DNA of 32,552 bases, from contig UQEY01000022.1 of the NCBI GenBank assembly GCA_900540235.1, forward strand, positions 1 through 32,552. Direction: 5' to 3'. Under the pieces are notes generated by a model, which saw only the letters and a list, made by a program, of their open reading frames with translations, made no database searches and was not told the origin of the DNA. This stretch comes from an uncultured Eubacteriales bacterium. GTDB taxonomy: Bacteria > Bacillota > Clostridia > Oscillospirales > Acutalibacteraceae. Within the stretch, counting starts at the first letter, position 1; the number at the start of each line of letters is the position of its first letter. Below, in pieces: positions 6,824 through 13,363 of this stretch. Position numbers and translations under genes: made by a program.

Positions 6824-7672
6824 ATGATTACTAACCCATATAAAGTTTTGGGCGTGCCGGACGGTGCAAGCGTTGAGGAATGTACAAAAGCGTACAAAAA
6901 GCTTGCAAAAAAATACCACCCCGACCTTAACCCAAACGACAAAAATGCCGAGGAGAAAATGTCGCAAATCAATGCGGCGTATGACCAAATAAAAAACGGC
7001 ACGGCAAACCAAAGTGAATATCATAATCCGTTTAACCAAGGTGCAAAAAGCAGTGCAAATTCTGCGCCTGACTATTTAAACTCGGTTGCTCAGTTTATCA
7101 ATTCGGGTCAATATGTTCAGGCTATCAATTTGCTTAACACTATTGAGGACAGAAATGCAAGGTGGTACTACCTTTCCGCCGTGGCAAATGCTTCAATCGG
7201 CAAGTGGAACATTGCGCAGGACCACATCAGAACCGCTTACGCAAAAGAGCCTGACAATATGACTTATCATCAGGCATACAGCGACATTACAAACGGTATC
7301 AACCCGATTAAAAAAGACCCGTTTTCAAGCTTTTTTGATTTTGGCAATGCAACCGCTTCAAACAGCGGCACATATACTTACAGTTACGGTGCGAATAAGC
7401 AAAACGGCAAAACTTACACCGTTAAGCACAGGAGTTGCATTGGCAGGATACTGAGAATTATTTTTATCATTATTATAATCAGGCTTGTTGTTTCGCTTAT
7501 CGGCAGTCTGTTTTATTCTCACAGAACTTACTACTACACCCCGCATTTCAGTTCTTCGAGCCAATCGCAGGACTTTGGAAACAGCGGCGACTACAGCTAT
7601 GATGATTCCACGCAAAGTAATGATGCGTCAAACTACTTCGGCTCTGCCGACGGCAATGCATACGCACAGTAA
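6824..7672 (+). CDS. J-domain (DnaJ-like) membrane-anchored protein
   Basis: This 282-aa protein has an N-terminal J domain (residues 3-66) with the Hsp70-stimulating HPD at 32-34 (KYHPDLN) and helix II AYKKLAKK. Residues 80-150 form a short helical region (SVAQFINSGQYVQAINLL, then RNARWYYLSAVANASIG) that looks like TPR-type repeats. A very hydrophobic segment rich in Ile (about 205-232) is a transmembrane anchor, followed by a Ser/Tyr-rich tail. It lacks the Gly/Phe region and the zinc centre of true DnaJ, so it is a specialised J protein that probably recruits DnaK at the membrane. GAGGAA precedes the ATG. It is followed 11 nt later by a membrane zinc-ribbon gene. Its client is unknown. Confidence 0.88.
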   Translation: MITNPYKVLGVPDGASVEECTKAYKKLAKKYHPDLNPNDKNAEEKMSQINAAYDQIKNGTANQSEYHNPFNQGAKSSANSAPDYLNSVAQFINSGQYVQAINLLNTIEDRNARWYYLSAVANASIGKWNIAQDHIRTAYAKEPDNMTYHQAYSDITNGINPIKKDPFSSFFDFGNATASNSGTYTYSYGANKQNGKTYTVKHRSCIGRILRIIFIIIIIRLVVSLIGSLFYSHRTYYYTPHFSSSSQSQDFGNSGDYSYDDSTQSNDASNYFGSADGNAYAQ

Positions 7673-7683
7673 AGGTGACAGAT

Positions 7684-8130
7684 ATGAAAGAATGGTTTAG
7701 AAAACAAGGATACAAATTTCAGCAATTTATGGTTGGCAGGTACGGCATCGACCAACTTATGAATGCGCTCATTATTTTTTATTTTATAATAATTTTGATT
7801 GCAAATATTCTTTACAGATTTTCAAAAATTTCCTATTATGCCGTAAGCCTTATGGGAATTGTGCTTCTTGTTTTTGCCGTTTTCCGTGTATTTTCAAAAA
7901 ACATTGATGAAAGACGGGCAGAAAACGCAAAGTGGCTCAAATTTTGGCATAAAATTACGGGATACTTCAAATTTCAAAATCAGAAATTTAAACAGAGAAA
8001 AACTCATAAATTTGTAAAATGCAAAAAATGCAAAAAAGTTCTCCGCCTGCCGAAACATAAAGGTAAAATCAGCGTCACCTGCCCTTATTGCAACAATCAA
8101 TTTGTGATTAACACCGGCAAGAAGAAATAA
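7684..8130 (+). CDS. Membrane protein with C-terminal zinc ribbon
   Basis: This 148-aa protein has two hydrophobic segments (about residues 28-44 and 52-70), a basic linker, and a C-terminal zinc ribbon with C113-x2-C116 and C133-x2-C136 separated by a Lys-rich strand. ATG at 7684 is preferred over GTG at 7675 because AAAGGTG (7671-7677) is then a well-spaced ribosome binding site. It lies 11 nt after the J-domain gene and is surely co-transcribed with it. I infer that the zinc ribbon faces the cytoplasm and that the two proteins work together. No specific function can be assigned. Confidence 0.8.
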   Translation: MKEWFRKQGYKFQQFMVGRYGIDQLMNALIIFYFIIILIANILYRFSKISYYAVSLMGIVLLVFAVFRVFSKNIDERRAENAKWLKFWHKITGYFKFQNQKFKQRKTHKFVKCKKCKKVLRLPKHKGKISVTCPYCNNQFVINTGKKK

Positions 8131-8140
8131 TATATCAAAA

Positions 8141-8168
8141 AAGAGCTTAGATTAATTTCTAAGCTCTT
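8141..8168. terminator. Bidirectional terminator hairpin, left copy
   Basis: AAGAGCTTAGA/TCTAAGCTCTT (8141-8151/8158-8168) form an 11-bp stem with a TTAATT loop. On the minus strand it is followed by TTTTTTGATA, a good terminator for the toxin-antitoxin operon, whose toxin stop lies inside the stem region. On the plus strand it ends the J-domain operon. The same arms recur at 8811-8838. Confidence 0.8.
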
Positions 8169-8487
8169 CTTCATTTATTTTCAATATGTCGTTCCAATTC
8201 CTTTTAGCGTAAAGAAATCTGATGATTGAAACTGTTTTTGTTTCTTCGTTTACTATATAGAAAGCCAAATAATTTTTTACGATGAAAAATCGTATTGATT
8301 TTGAAGCGAGAAATTCGTCATCAACTACTTTAAACCTATTCGGCATTTTGGCAAGGCTTAACGCCTCCTTTTCAAATTCATCTGCCAAAGTCATTGCGGA
8401 AATTGGGTTTTTAAGTTCATTTGCTATATAATATACTGCTTGTTTTAAATCATTTTGTGCCAAACTTGTAACTTCAATTTTATACAT
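8152..8487 (-). CDS. RelE/ParE-family toxin
   Basis: This is a 111-aa toxin of the RelE/ParE superfamily. The pattern is typical: YKIEVTSLAQNDLKQAVYYI at the start, a MPNRF segment, the strand pair YLAFYIVNEETKTVSIIRF, and the terminal YAKRNWNDIL, which matches the YGRRDW-x-IL end of many family members. RelE types cut mRNA at the ribosome and ParE types poison gyrase; the sequence does not settle which. ATG at 8487 overlaps the last 8 nt of the antitoxin gene, giving tight translational coupling, and matches the usual N-terminus. An in-frame ATG at 8508 would add seven residues. The 3' end overlaps the terminator hairpin. Confidence 0.85.
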   Translation of the reverse strand: MYKIEVTSLAQNDLKQAVYYIANELKNPISAMTLADEFEKEALSLAKMPNRFKVVDDEFLASKSIRFFIVKNYLAFYIVNEETKTVSIIRFLYAKRNWNDILKINEEELRN

Positions 8488-8746
8488 TTTTGATACCCGC
8501 TTTGACATCTTTCATAACGCTTGACAAGTCTTTAACATTGCCGTTTTGAACATCGTTTAACCCTTGTTCAAGCAAACTGTAGAGTTCAAATTTGCCACAC
8601 AAAGCCTCATACGCTTCAATGCTCATAACCGCTAAATCACCTTTGCCGTTTTTGGTTATAAATATCGGCTCGCTGTATTTATGGCAAAAATTAGATATCT
8701 CATTGTAATTGTTTCTCAAATCTGCACTCGGTCTGATTGATGGCAT
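8480..8746 (-). CDS. Phd/YefM-family antitoxin
   Basis: This 88-aa protein is a type II antitoxin of the Phd/YefM family. The N-terminal DNA-binding part reads MPSIRPSADLRNNYNEI, followed by EPIFITKNGKGDLAVMSIEAYE, the family core. The C-terminal tail would wrap around the toxin. I chose ATG at 8746 because AGGAG lies 8 nt upstream. An upstream in-frame ATG at 8776 falls in the promoter -10 region. The gene precedes and overlaps the toxin by 8 nt, the normal order. Autorepression through the 9-6-9 inverted repeat in its promoter is likely. Confidence 0.87.
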   Translation of the reverse strand: MPSIRPSADLRNNYNEISNFCHKYSEPIFITKNGKGDLAVMSIEAYEALCGKFELYSLLEQGLNDVQNGNVKDLSSVMKDVKAGIKNV

Positions 8747-8776
8747 AAAATCAACTCCTATCTTTATTATATGCAT

Positions 8777-8805
8777 ATTATATCAGTATATTGATATAAT
8801 GTCAA
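8777..8805 (-). promoter_or_regulatory. Consensus promoter with overlapping operator for the toxin-antitoxin operon
   Basis: On the minus strand a perfect TTGACA (8800-8805) and a perfect TATAAT (8777-8782) have a 17-bp spacer. A perfect 9-6-9 inverted repeat (ATTATATCA at 8777-8785, TGATATAAT at 8792-8800) spans the -10 box and spacer. A site placed this way blocks RNA polymerase when bound, so it is the likely operator of the Phd-type antitoxin. Confidence 0.82.
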
Positions 8806-8810
8806 CAATA

Positions 8811-8838
8811 AAGAGCTTAGAAATCAATCTAAGCTCTT
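8811..8838. terminator. Bidirectional terminator hairpin, right copy
   Basis: The same arms as at 8141-8168 (AAGAGCTTAGA/TCTAAGCTCTT) appear with a different loop (AATCAA). The stem ends the leftward transporter gene, and on the plus strand it is followed by TTTTTCG. With the left copy it brackets the toxin-antitoxin cassette. Confidence 0.8.
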
Positions 8839-8852
8839 TTTCGTAATCATAT

Positions 8853-10277
8853 TTACTTTCTTCTTGCGGCTAAATCTGCTGAAATCTTTGCTTTTTTATC
8901 GCCGACGATATCGTATTTGAACATCGGGATAATTGAAAGAAGCGCAAGCACACCCGGCAAAGCGGTGTATGCGAAGAAGATAATATCTTTTGTTTTATTT
9001 GTAAACGAACCTGCCGAAAGAGAAGCGTAGTAGCCTGACTTTTGAACGAAGATAAGACCTACTGCCGTACCGAGAGCGAGGCAAACCTTAATTGTAAGAG
9101 TGAGGATAGAGTAGCAAGCACCCTCCATTCTTTTGCCGGTTTCGTGCTCGTAATAGTCTACCGTGTCGGCTGTCATAATCATCGGCATAAGTGTTACTGC
9201 ACCGAACTGCAAGCCGATAAGGAAAAGTGACGCATAGAAAAGAACGGTAAGCACCATATTCTTTGGCGACTGGAACCAGAAATGACCGATAATAAATGAG
9301 AAAATCGAAGCCGCAAAGCCGTAAACAGACAAAAGAATGTAAGCATTTCTTTCGTTAAGCTTTTTGATAAGCAGCGGACAAAGCGCCATACTTATCATTG
9401 AACCAACGGCTGTAACGATACCGAGAACGGCAACAAGGTTTTGGCTGCCCAAAATAACTGTAGCTGCCTGAACCTGAATACCCATTGCCATCTGCCTGCC
9501 GAAGCCGAGGAAATAAGAAATGATAACAAGCATAAACGGCTTATTATTTTTAAGTGCAAATACCATATCCTTAAATGTGGTTTTTTCATTTGTTGTGTTT
9601 GTTACTCTTTCCTTATTAATAATAGGAATAAGAGCGAAAAGAACGCAACCGAAAATTGCTGTTAAAAGAGCTGTAAAGAAATACTCACTGCTAATCATAG
9701 GAGTATCGGTTTCGCCGCTTTTAACAAATACCTTTGAACCGTTCGGAATGATAAGGCAAACGATTGGCACGATAACTACGCAAGCGGAAAAACCAACCTG
9801 CTTAAATGTGTTTGAAATAGAAACAACATTTGTACGCTCTGTCGGGTTTGGGGTCAATACCGAAGCGATACCCTGCGACGGAACATCGCCCATTGTCATT
9901 GCTATGCTCCAAATAAGATATGTAATAAATATCCAAACATAAAGACCTGCACCCTTGAACGGAACTTTAACAAAAACTACCGCAGTAAAAACAAGAAGCG
10001 GAGCTATTGAATAAAGAATCATCGACTTAAACTTGCCAAGCTTACTTTTTGAGCGGTCAACAAGATTTCCGACAACAGGGTCGGCAACTGCGGAAACTAT
10101 CTTTGCTACCAAGATAAGAATTGCGACTACGGTGACATCTGCACCCAAAATTGAACCGTCAAATTCTGCCTGATAAGAGTTGAGAAGTCCGACTATTGCC
10201 TGAAAGCCGAACAAACCGAGTGAATATGCCGCAATTTCCTTAAACGACATATATTTTTTCTTTGTAATATCTTCCAT
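8853..10277 (-). CDS. GPH-family (MelB-like) sugar:cation symporter, MFS
   Basis: This 474-aa protein has about 12 transmembrane segments. The first-loop motif DPVVGNLVDRSKSKLGKF (about residues 62-80) is the glycoside-pentoside-hexuronide (GPH/MelB) signature with the cation-linked Asp. It should import a glycoside or sugar with Na+ or H+. ATG at 10277 is preferred because GGAGG is 5-6 nt upstream; ATG at 10289 lies before that site. Only 30 nt separate the start from the hairpin at 10308-10347, too little room for a promoter. The gene is therefore probably read through from the SDR gene upstream. Substrate cannot be read from sequence. Confidence 0.85.
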   Translation of the reverse strand: MEDITKKKYMSFKEIAAYSLGLFGFQAIVGLLNSYQAEFDGSILGADVTVVAILILVAKIVSAVADPVVGNLVDRSKSKLGKFKSMILYSIAPLLVFTAVVFVKVPFKGAGLYVWIFITYLIWSIAMTMGDVPSQGIASVLTPNPTERTNVVSISNTFKQVGFSACVVIVPIVCLIIPNGSKVFVKSGETDTPMISSEYFFTALLTAIFGCVLFALIPIINKERVTNTTNEKTTFKDMVFALKNNKPFMLVIISYFLGFGRQMAMGIQVQAATVILGSQNLVAVLGIVTAVGSMISMALCPLLIKKLNERNAYILLSVYGFAASIFSFIIGHFWFQSPKNMVLTVLFYASLFLIGLQFGAVTLMPMIMTADTVDYYEHETGKRMEGACYSILTLTIKVCLALGTAVGLIFVQKSGYYASLSAGSFTNKTKDIIFFAYTALPGVLALLSIIPMFKYDIVGDKKAKISADLAARRK

Positions 10278-10307
10278 ACTTACCTCCAAAAAAGATATTT
10301 AAAGCAT

Positions 10308-10347
10308 AAAAGGGCGGAAGTATCGCCATTGATACTTCTACCCTTTT
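10308..10347 (-). terminator. Intercistronic hairpin between SDR and transporter genes
   Basis: AAAAGGG pairs with CCCTTTT at the base and GAAGTATC with GATACTTC above, with a GCCATT loop and a 2-nt internal mismatch. On the minus strand it ends CCCTTTTATGC, a weak terminator. It probably attenuates transcription into the transporter gene or stabilises the SDR mRNA. Confidence 0.6.
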
Positions 10348-10358
10348 AAGAATTAAAC

Positions 10359-11216
10359 TTAGTCTTTGAATACTTCGTTGAAAAGGTCAATATCAGCCAT
10401 CTTCATAATTGCAGAGAAAAGCTCTGAACCTGCAACAGGAAGAAGTCTGTTAAATACTGACATTGCGTGAGCGTCAAGACCGTGAACCATCATAGGTCTC
10501 TTATGCTCGATACCGAACATAATCATCTTAACCATAAGGTCGCAATCGGTAGAAATCATATCCATAACCTTTTGACCCTTGCCGCCTGAATTAGACTGGT
10601 CACGGAAAATATCGGTCTTAGTAAAGCCCGGGCAAACAAGACCAACATAGCACTTGCCCCTGAACTCAACTCTGAGTGCTTCGGTAAAGCCCTTGAGTGC
10701 AGCCTTAGATGAGCTGTACATTGATGTGCCTGCCAAAGTCATAAGAGCGGCAGATGAATCGACATTGATGATACCGGGGTCATCCTGAGTAAGGAGAACA
10801 GGTAAAAATGTCTTTACACCGTAAACGCAAGAATAGAAATTGATGTTCATTGCTCTTTCAATTTCTTCATATGAATATCTGTCAAATCTCTTGAACTTAG
10901 GAAGAATACCTGCATTGTTAACAAGAACCGAAGGAACGATACCTTCCTCCTCAAGTTCTTTTGCAAAGTTTTCCCAAGCTTCTTTTGATGATACATCAAA
11001 AAGTTTGTAAGAAAACTGGTCTTTATACATAGGACCGAGTTCTTCAATAAATTTAAGCATTTTAGCTTCGTTTCTTGCAACACCTACTACACGGCAGTTA
11101 TGCTTTTTAATAAGTGTAGCTGCGATGCCTGCACCCATACCGCCTGATGCGCCTGTTACGATAACAGTTTTGCCGTTGAGCCAATCACCGCAAATTGCGT
11201 TAGTACAATTACTCAT
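10359..11216 (-). CDS. Short-chain dehydrogenase/reductase (SDR)
   Basis: This 285-aa classical-type SDR is an NAD(P)-dependent oxidoreductase acting on a hydroxyl or keto group. It shows the Rossmann glycine motif TGASGGMG near residues 20-27, the NNAG motif, catalytic Ser in VDSSAAL and the active-site YSSSK (Tyr-x3-Lys), followed by the PGFTKTDI stretch. The C-terminal ~50 residues extend past the core. I start it at ATG 11216, with GGGGG-type ribosome binding sequence upstream; the longer frame to 11279 would cover the promoter. It probably forms a unit with the GPH transporter. The substrate is unknown. Confidence 0.85.
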   Translation of the reverse strand: MSNCTNAICGDWLNGKTVIVTGASGGMGAGIAATLIKKHNCRVVGVARNEAKMLKFIEELGPMYKDQFSYKLFDVSSKEAWENFAKELEEEGIVPSVLVNNAGILPKFKRFDRYSYEEIERAMNINFYSCVYGVKTFLPVLLTQDDPGIINVDSSAALMTLAGTSMYSSSKAALKGFTEALRVEFRGKCYVGLVCPGFTKTDIFRDQSNSGGKGQKVMDMISTDCDLMVKMIMFGIEHKRPMMVHGLDAHAMSVFNRLLPVAGSELFSAIMKMADIDLFNEVFKD

Positions 11217-11250
11217 AATCAGTAATCCCCCTTTTTCTAAATACCTAATT

Positions 11251-11279
11251 ATTATACAATAGTTTTTTAAACTAATCAA
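11251..11279 (-). promoter_or_regulatory. Promoter of the SDR-transporter unit
   Basis: On the minus strand TTGATT (11274-11279) and TATAAT (11251-11256) are spaced by 17 bp. Confidence 0.65.
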
Positions 11280-11298
11280 TAGCTTTTTCTCCTAATTT

Positions 11299-11337
11299 TT
11301 GTAAACAAAAATAATAGAAACGAGTTTATTGTAAACC
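11299..11337 (+). promoter_or_regulatory. Possible BirA operator upstream of bioY
   Basis: TTGTAAAC (11299-11306) and GTTTATTG (11324-11331) form an imperfect inverted repeat with the N15 spacing of BirA sites (TTGTAAACC-N15-GGTTTACAA). The left half matches 8 of 9 positions and the right half only 5 of 9. A second TTGTAAACC half-site overlaps at 11329-11337. Biotin control by BirA is plausible for bioY but only inferred. Confidence 0.4.
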
Positions 11338-11353
11338 TATTTTAATATTTTAG

Positions 11354-11382
11354 TTGACATTGAAGATGTGAAGTGCCATAAT
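11354..11382 (+). promoter_or_regulatory. Promoter of bioY
   Basis: TTGACA (11354-11359) and CATAAT (11377-11382) are separated by 17 bp. They lie 33 bp before the bioY start, downstream of the putative BirA site. Confidence 0.7.
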
Positions 11383-11415
11383 CTATAAGAAATTTATTTA
11401 TGAAAGGTAAAAACT

Positions 11416-11988
11416 ATGGAAGAACAAGTAACAAAAACAGAAACAAACACTAAAAACAGAAACAAGATACTCTCAATAGTTTACATAGGCGTATCGGCGG
11501 CACTTATTGCAATTTGCTCTTGGATACAAATTCCGCTCACCGTTCCTATCACGCTTCAAACTATGGGCGTATGCTTAGTTGCAGGTCTTTTGGGACTTAA
11601 AAGAGGCACGCTTGCAACACTCGTGTTTATCGTTTTGGGAGCTATCGGCGTTCCTGTATTTGCAGGTTTCACAGGCGGTATGTCAGTCATTTTGGGTTCA
11701 ACCGGCGGCTACATTATCGGCTTTATTTTCACTGCTCTTATCGTCGGCTTTACATCAGACAAATTTAAGGGCAAACTTGTACCGCTCATCATTTCAATGG
11801 TAATCGGCATCCTTGTTTGCTACGCATTCGGCACAGCTTGGTTTTCGGTTGTTTATAACAAAAACAACGACCCTGCCTCACTCGCAACCATTCTCGGTTG
11901 GTGCGTAACTCCTTTCCTTATTCCTGACGCAGTTAAAATCGTTATCGCAGCTATCCTTACAAACAGACTTAAAAGATTTGTAAAATAA
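11416..11988 (+). CDS. bioY: BioY family biotin transporter substrate-binding subunit
   Basis: This 190-aa membrane protein is BioY, the S component of the energy-coupling-factor biotin importer. It has about six hydrophobic segments after a charged N-terminal stretch. Family landmarks are the IPLTVPITLQTMGV segment (about 36-50) and GFTGGMSVILGSTGGYIIGF (about 88-108), which lines the biotin site. The shared EcfT and EcfA subunits are not in this window, as expected for group II ECF systems. GAAAGG precedes the ATG. The stop overlaps the start of the next gene by one base (TAATG), so the two are translated together. Confidence 0.93.
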   Translation: MEEQVTKTETNTKNRNKILSIVYIGVSAALIAICSWIQIPLTVPITLQTMGVCLVAGLLGLKRGTLATLVFIVLGAIGVPVFAGFTGGMSVILGSTGGYIIGFIFTALIVGFTSDKFKGKLVPLIISMVIGILVCYAFGTAWFSVVYNKNNDPASLATILGWCVTPFLIPDAVKIVIAAILTNRLKRFVK

Positions 11989-12296
11989 TGGAGCTCAGAT
12001 ATCACCACGCATTGTGCCTGCCGAGGTTTGAGGGCAAAGGCTACAGCGATGATTTTTGCACAAATATGCAGAAAATCAAAGACAGTTACAAAAAAGAAGA
12101 AGTAACTTTTGTTGAGCACTGCGACGAAGTGTGCAACCACTGCCCAAATAACATAAACGGCAAATGCAAAGACGAAGAAAAAGCAAAAAAATACGACGCT
12201 AAAGTTAAAGAACTTATGCAAAAGGGCGCAACTCCTAAGCCGAGCATTGTTTGTAATGATTGCAAATGGTATTATATTTGCAAAAATGCCGATTAA
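11988..12296 (+). CDS. DUF1284 domain protein, Cys-rich
   Basis: This 102-aa protein matches DUF1284: RYHHALCLPRFEGKGYS near the N-terminus is the family's R-x-H-H-x-L-C-L signature. It has nine cysteines (10, 24, 45, 49, 52, 60, 89, 92, 98), including C-x3-C-x2-C-x7-C and C-x2-C-x5-C groups, so an iron-sulfur or zinc centre is likely. It has no signal peptide or membrane segment. Its ATG overlaps the bioY stop, which ties it to bioY expression and suggests a role linked to biotin or iron-sulfur metabolism. Function of the family is not established. Confidence 0.82.
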   Translation: MELRYHHALCLPRFEGKGYSDDFCTNMQKIKDSYKKEEVTFVEHCDEVCNHCPNNINGKCKDEEKAKKYDAKVKELMQKGATPKPSIVCNDCKWYYICKNAD

Positions 12297-12299
12297 CTA

Positions 12300-12328
12300 T
12301 TGAAATCAAATGCACTATATAGTAAAAT
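12300..12328 (+). promoter_or_regulatory. Promoter of the GH43 gene
   Basis: TTGAAA (12300-12305) and TAAAAT (12323-12328) have a 17-bp spacer, directly after the DUF1284 stop and 29 bp before the GH43 start. Confidence 0.6.
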
Positions 12329-12356
12329 TAACCTATTAATTTATAGGAGAACCATT

Positions 12357-13304
12357 ATGCATTTACTTGAAATAGATAAAGAAAATTATATCGGTCAAGC
12401 CGACCCGTTCATTTTTGAAACAAACGGAAAATTTTACATTTACACAACGGGAAGCGACGGAATTTACGCTTACTATGCCGACGATCTTTTCGGAAAGTGG
12501 AACTTTTACGGCAGAGTTTTCACTTATGAGGGCAAAGATGTTCACGACTTTTGGGCACCGAGCGTTATTGAAGTTGACGGCACATATTATATGTACTGCT
12601 CATTTGAATTTTTCGACGACGAGCCTGACAAGGGCGGTCATCACCAAGCCATGCATGTTTCAAGCTCAAAAAGTCCACTCGGTCCTTTTGAAAATGCCAA
12701 GCAGCTTCTTCATCCGTTTTCTATTGACTCTCATGTTGTAAAAAACGAGAACGGTATGTTCATTTTCTACTCAACCAACACTTTTGAGGGCGAGCGACCG
12801 GGCACATATATCGTTTGCGACAGGCTCATAACTCCAACAGAAGTTGAGGGCAAGCCGGTCACTATGCTCACCCCTACACTTGACGAAGACATTTTTATGC
12901 GTGACAGGTATAAAAAGGGCGAGAATTGGCACACGATTGAGGGTGCATTTTACTTTAAAGAGGGCGACTGGCAGTACCTTATGTATTCAGGCAACTGCTA
13001 CCAGCAACCGACCTACTACATCGGCTACGCAAGGGCAAAGACAGACGAAACCGACCTTACAAAAATTAAGTTTGAAAAGTACCCGGACGCAAACACTTAC
13101 CATCCGGTTATGAAAGCGAACGAGTTTGAGGAGGGCACAGGTCATCACTCAATGATAAAATATAAAGGTCAGTGGTACGCAATTTACCACGCAAGGGACA
13201 TTGAGAACGATGGACTTGACGGCGACAGAAGAAACGCCCGTATCTGCAAACTTAATGTAAAAGACGGCATAATCACCGCCGAAACATATAAAGACCATAT
13301 ATAA
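12357..13304 (+). CDS. GH43 family glycoside hydrolase
   Basis: This 315-aa single-domain enzyme has the GH43 five-bladed beta-propeller pattern. The expected catalytic triad can be placed: D16 in QADPFIF (general base), D124 in SIDSHVV (pKa modulator) and E195 in IEGAFYF (general acid). Propeller strands recur as YYMYCSF, FIFYST, YLMYSG and WYAIYHA. GH43 members are mostly beta-xylosidases or alpha-L-arabinofuranosidases; the exact substrate cannot be set. There is no signal peptide, so it would act in the cytoplasm on imported oligosaccharides. The start is chosen at ATG 12357 with AGGAG upstream. It has its own promoter and a strong terminator. Confidence 0.9.
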   Translation: MHLLEIDKENYIGQADPFIFETNGKFYIYTTGSDGIYAYYADDLFGKWNFYGRVFTYEGKDVHDFWAPSVIEVDGTYYMYCSFEFFDDEPDKGGHHQAMHVSSSKSPLGPFENAKQLLHPFSIDSHVVKNENGMFIFYSTNTFEGERPGTYIVCDRLITPTEVEGKPVTMLTPTLDEDIFMRDRYKKGENWHTIEGAFYFKEGDWQYLMYSGNCYQQPTYYIGYARAKTDETDLTKIKFEKYPDANTYHPVMKANEFEEGTGHHSMIKYKGQWYAIYHARDIENDGLDGDRRNARICKLNVKDGIITAETYKDHI

Positions 13305-13320
13305 ATAAATATAACAGTAA

Positions 13321-13363
13321 TATCCCCGATGAAATTGTTTTTCATCGGGGATATTTTTATTTT
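13321..13363. terminator. Terminator between GH43 and the glycan operon
   Basis: A 13-bp perfect stem TATCCCCGATGAA/TTCATCGGGGATA (13321-13333/13341-13353) is followed on the plus strand by TTTTTATTTTT. It ends the GH43 gene and probably also the leftward operon, whose last stop is at 13357, although the minus-strand tail is not T-rich. Confidence 0.9.
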
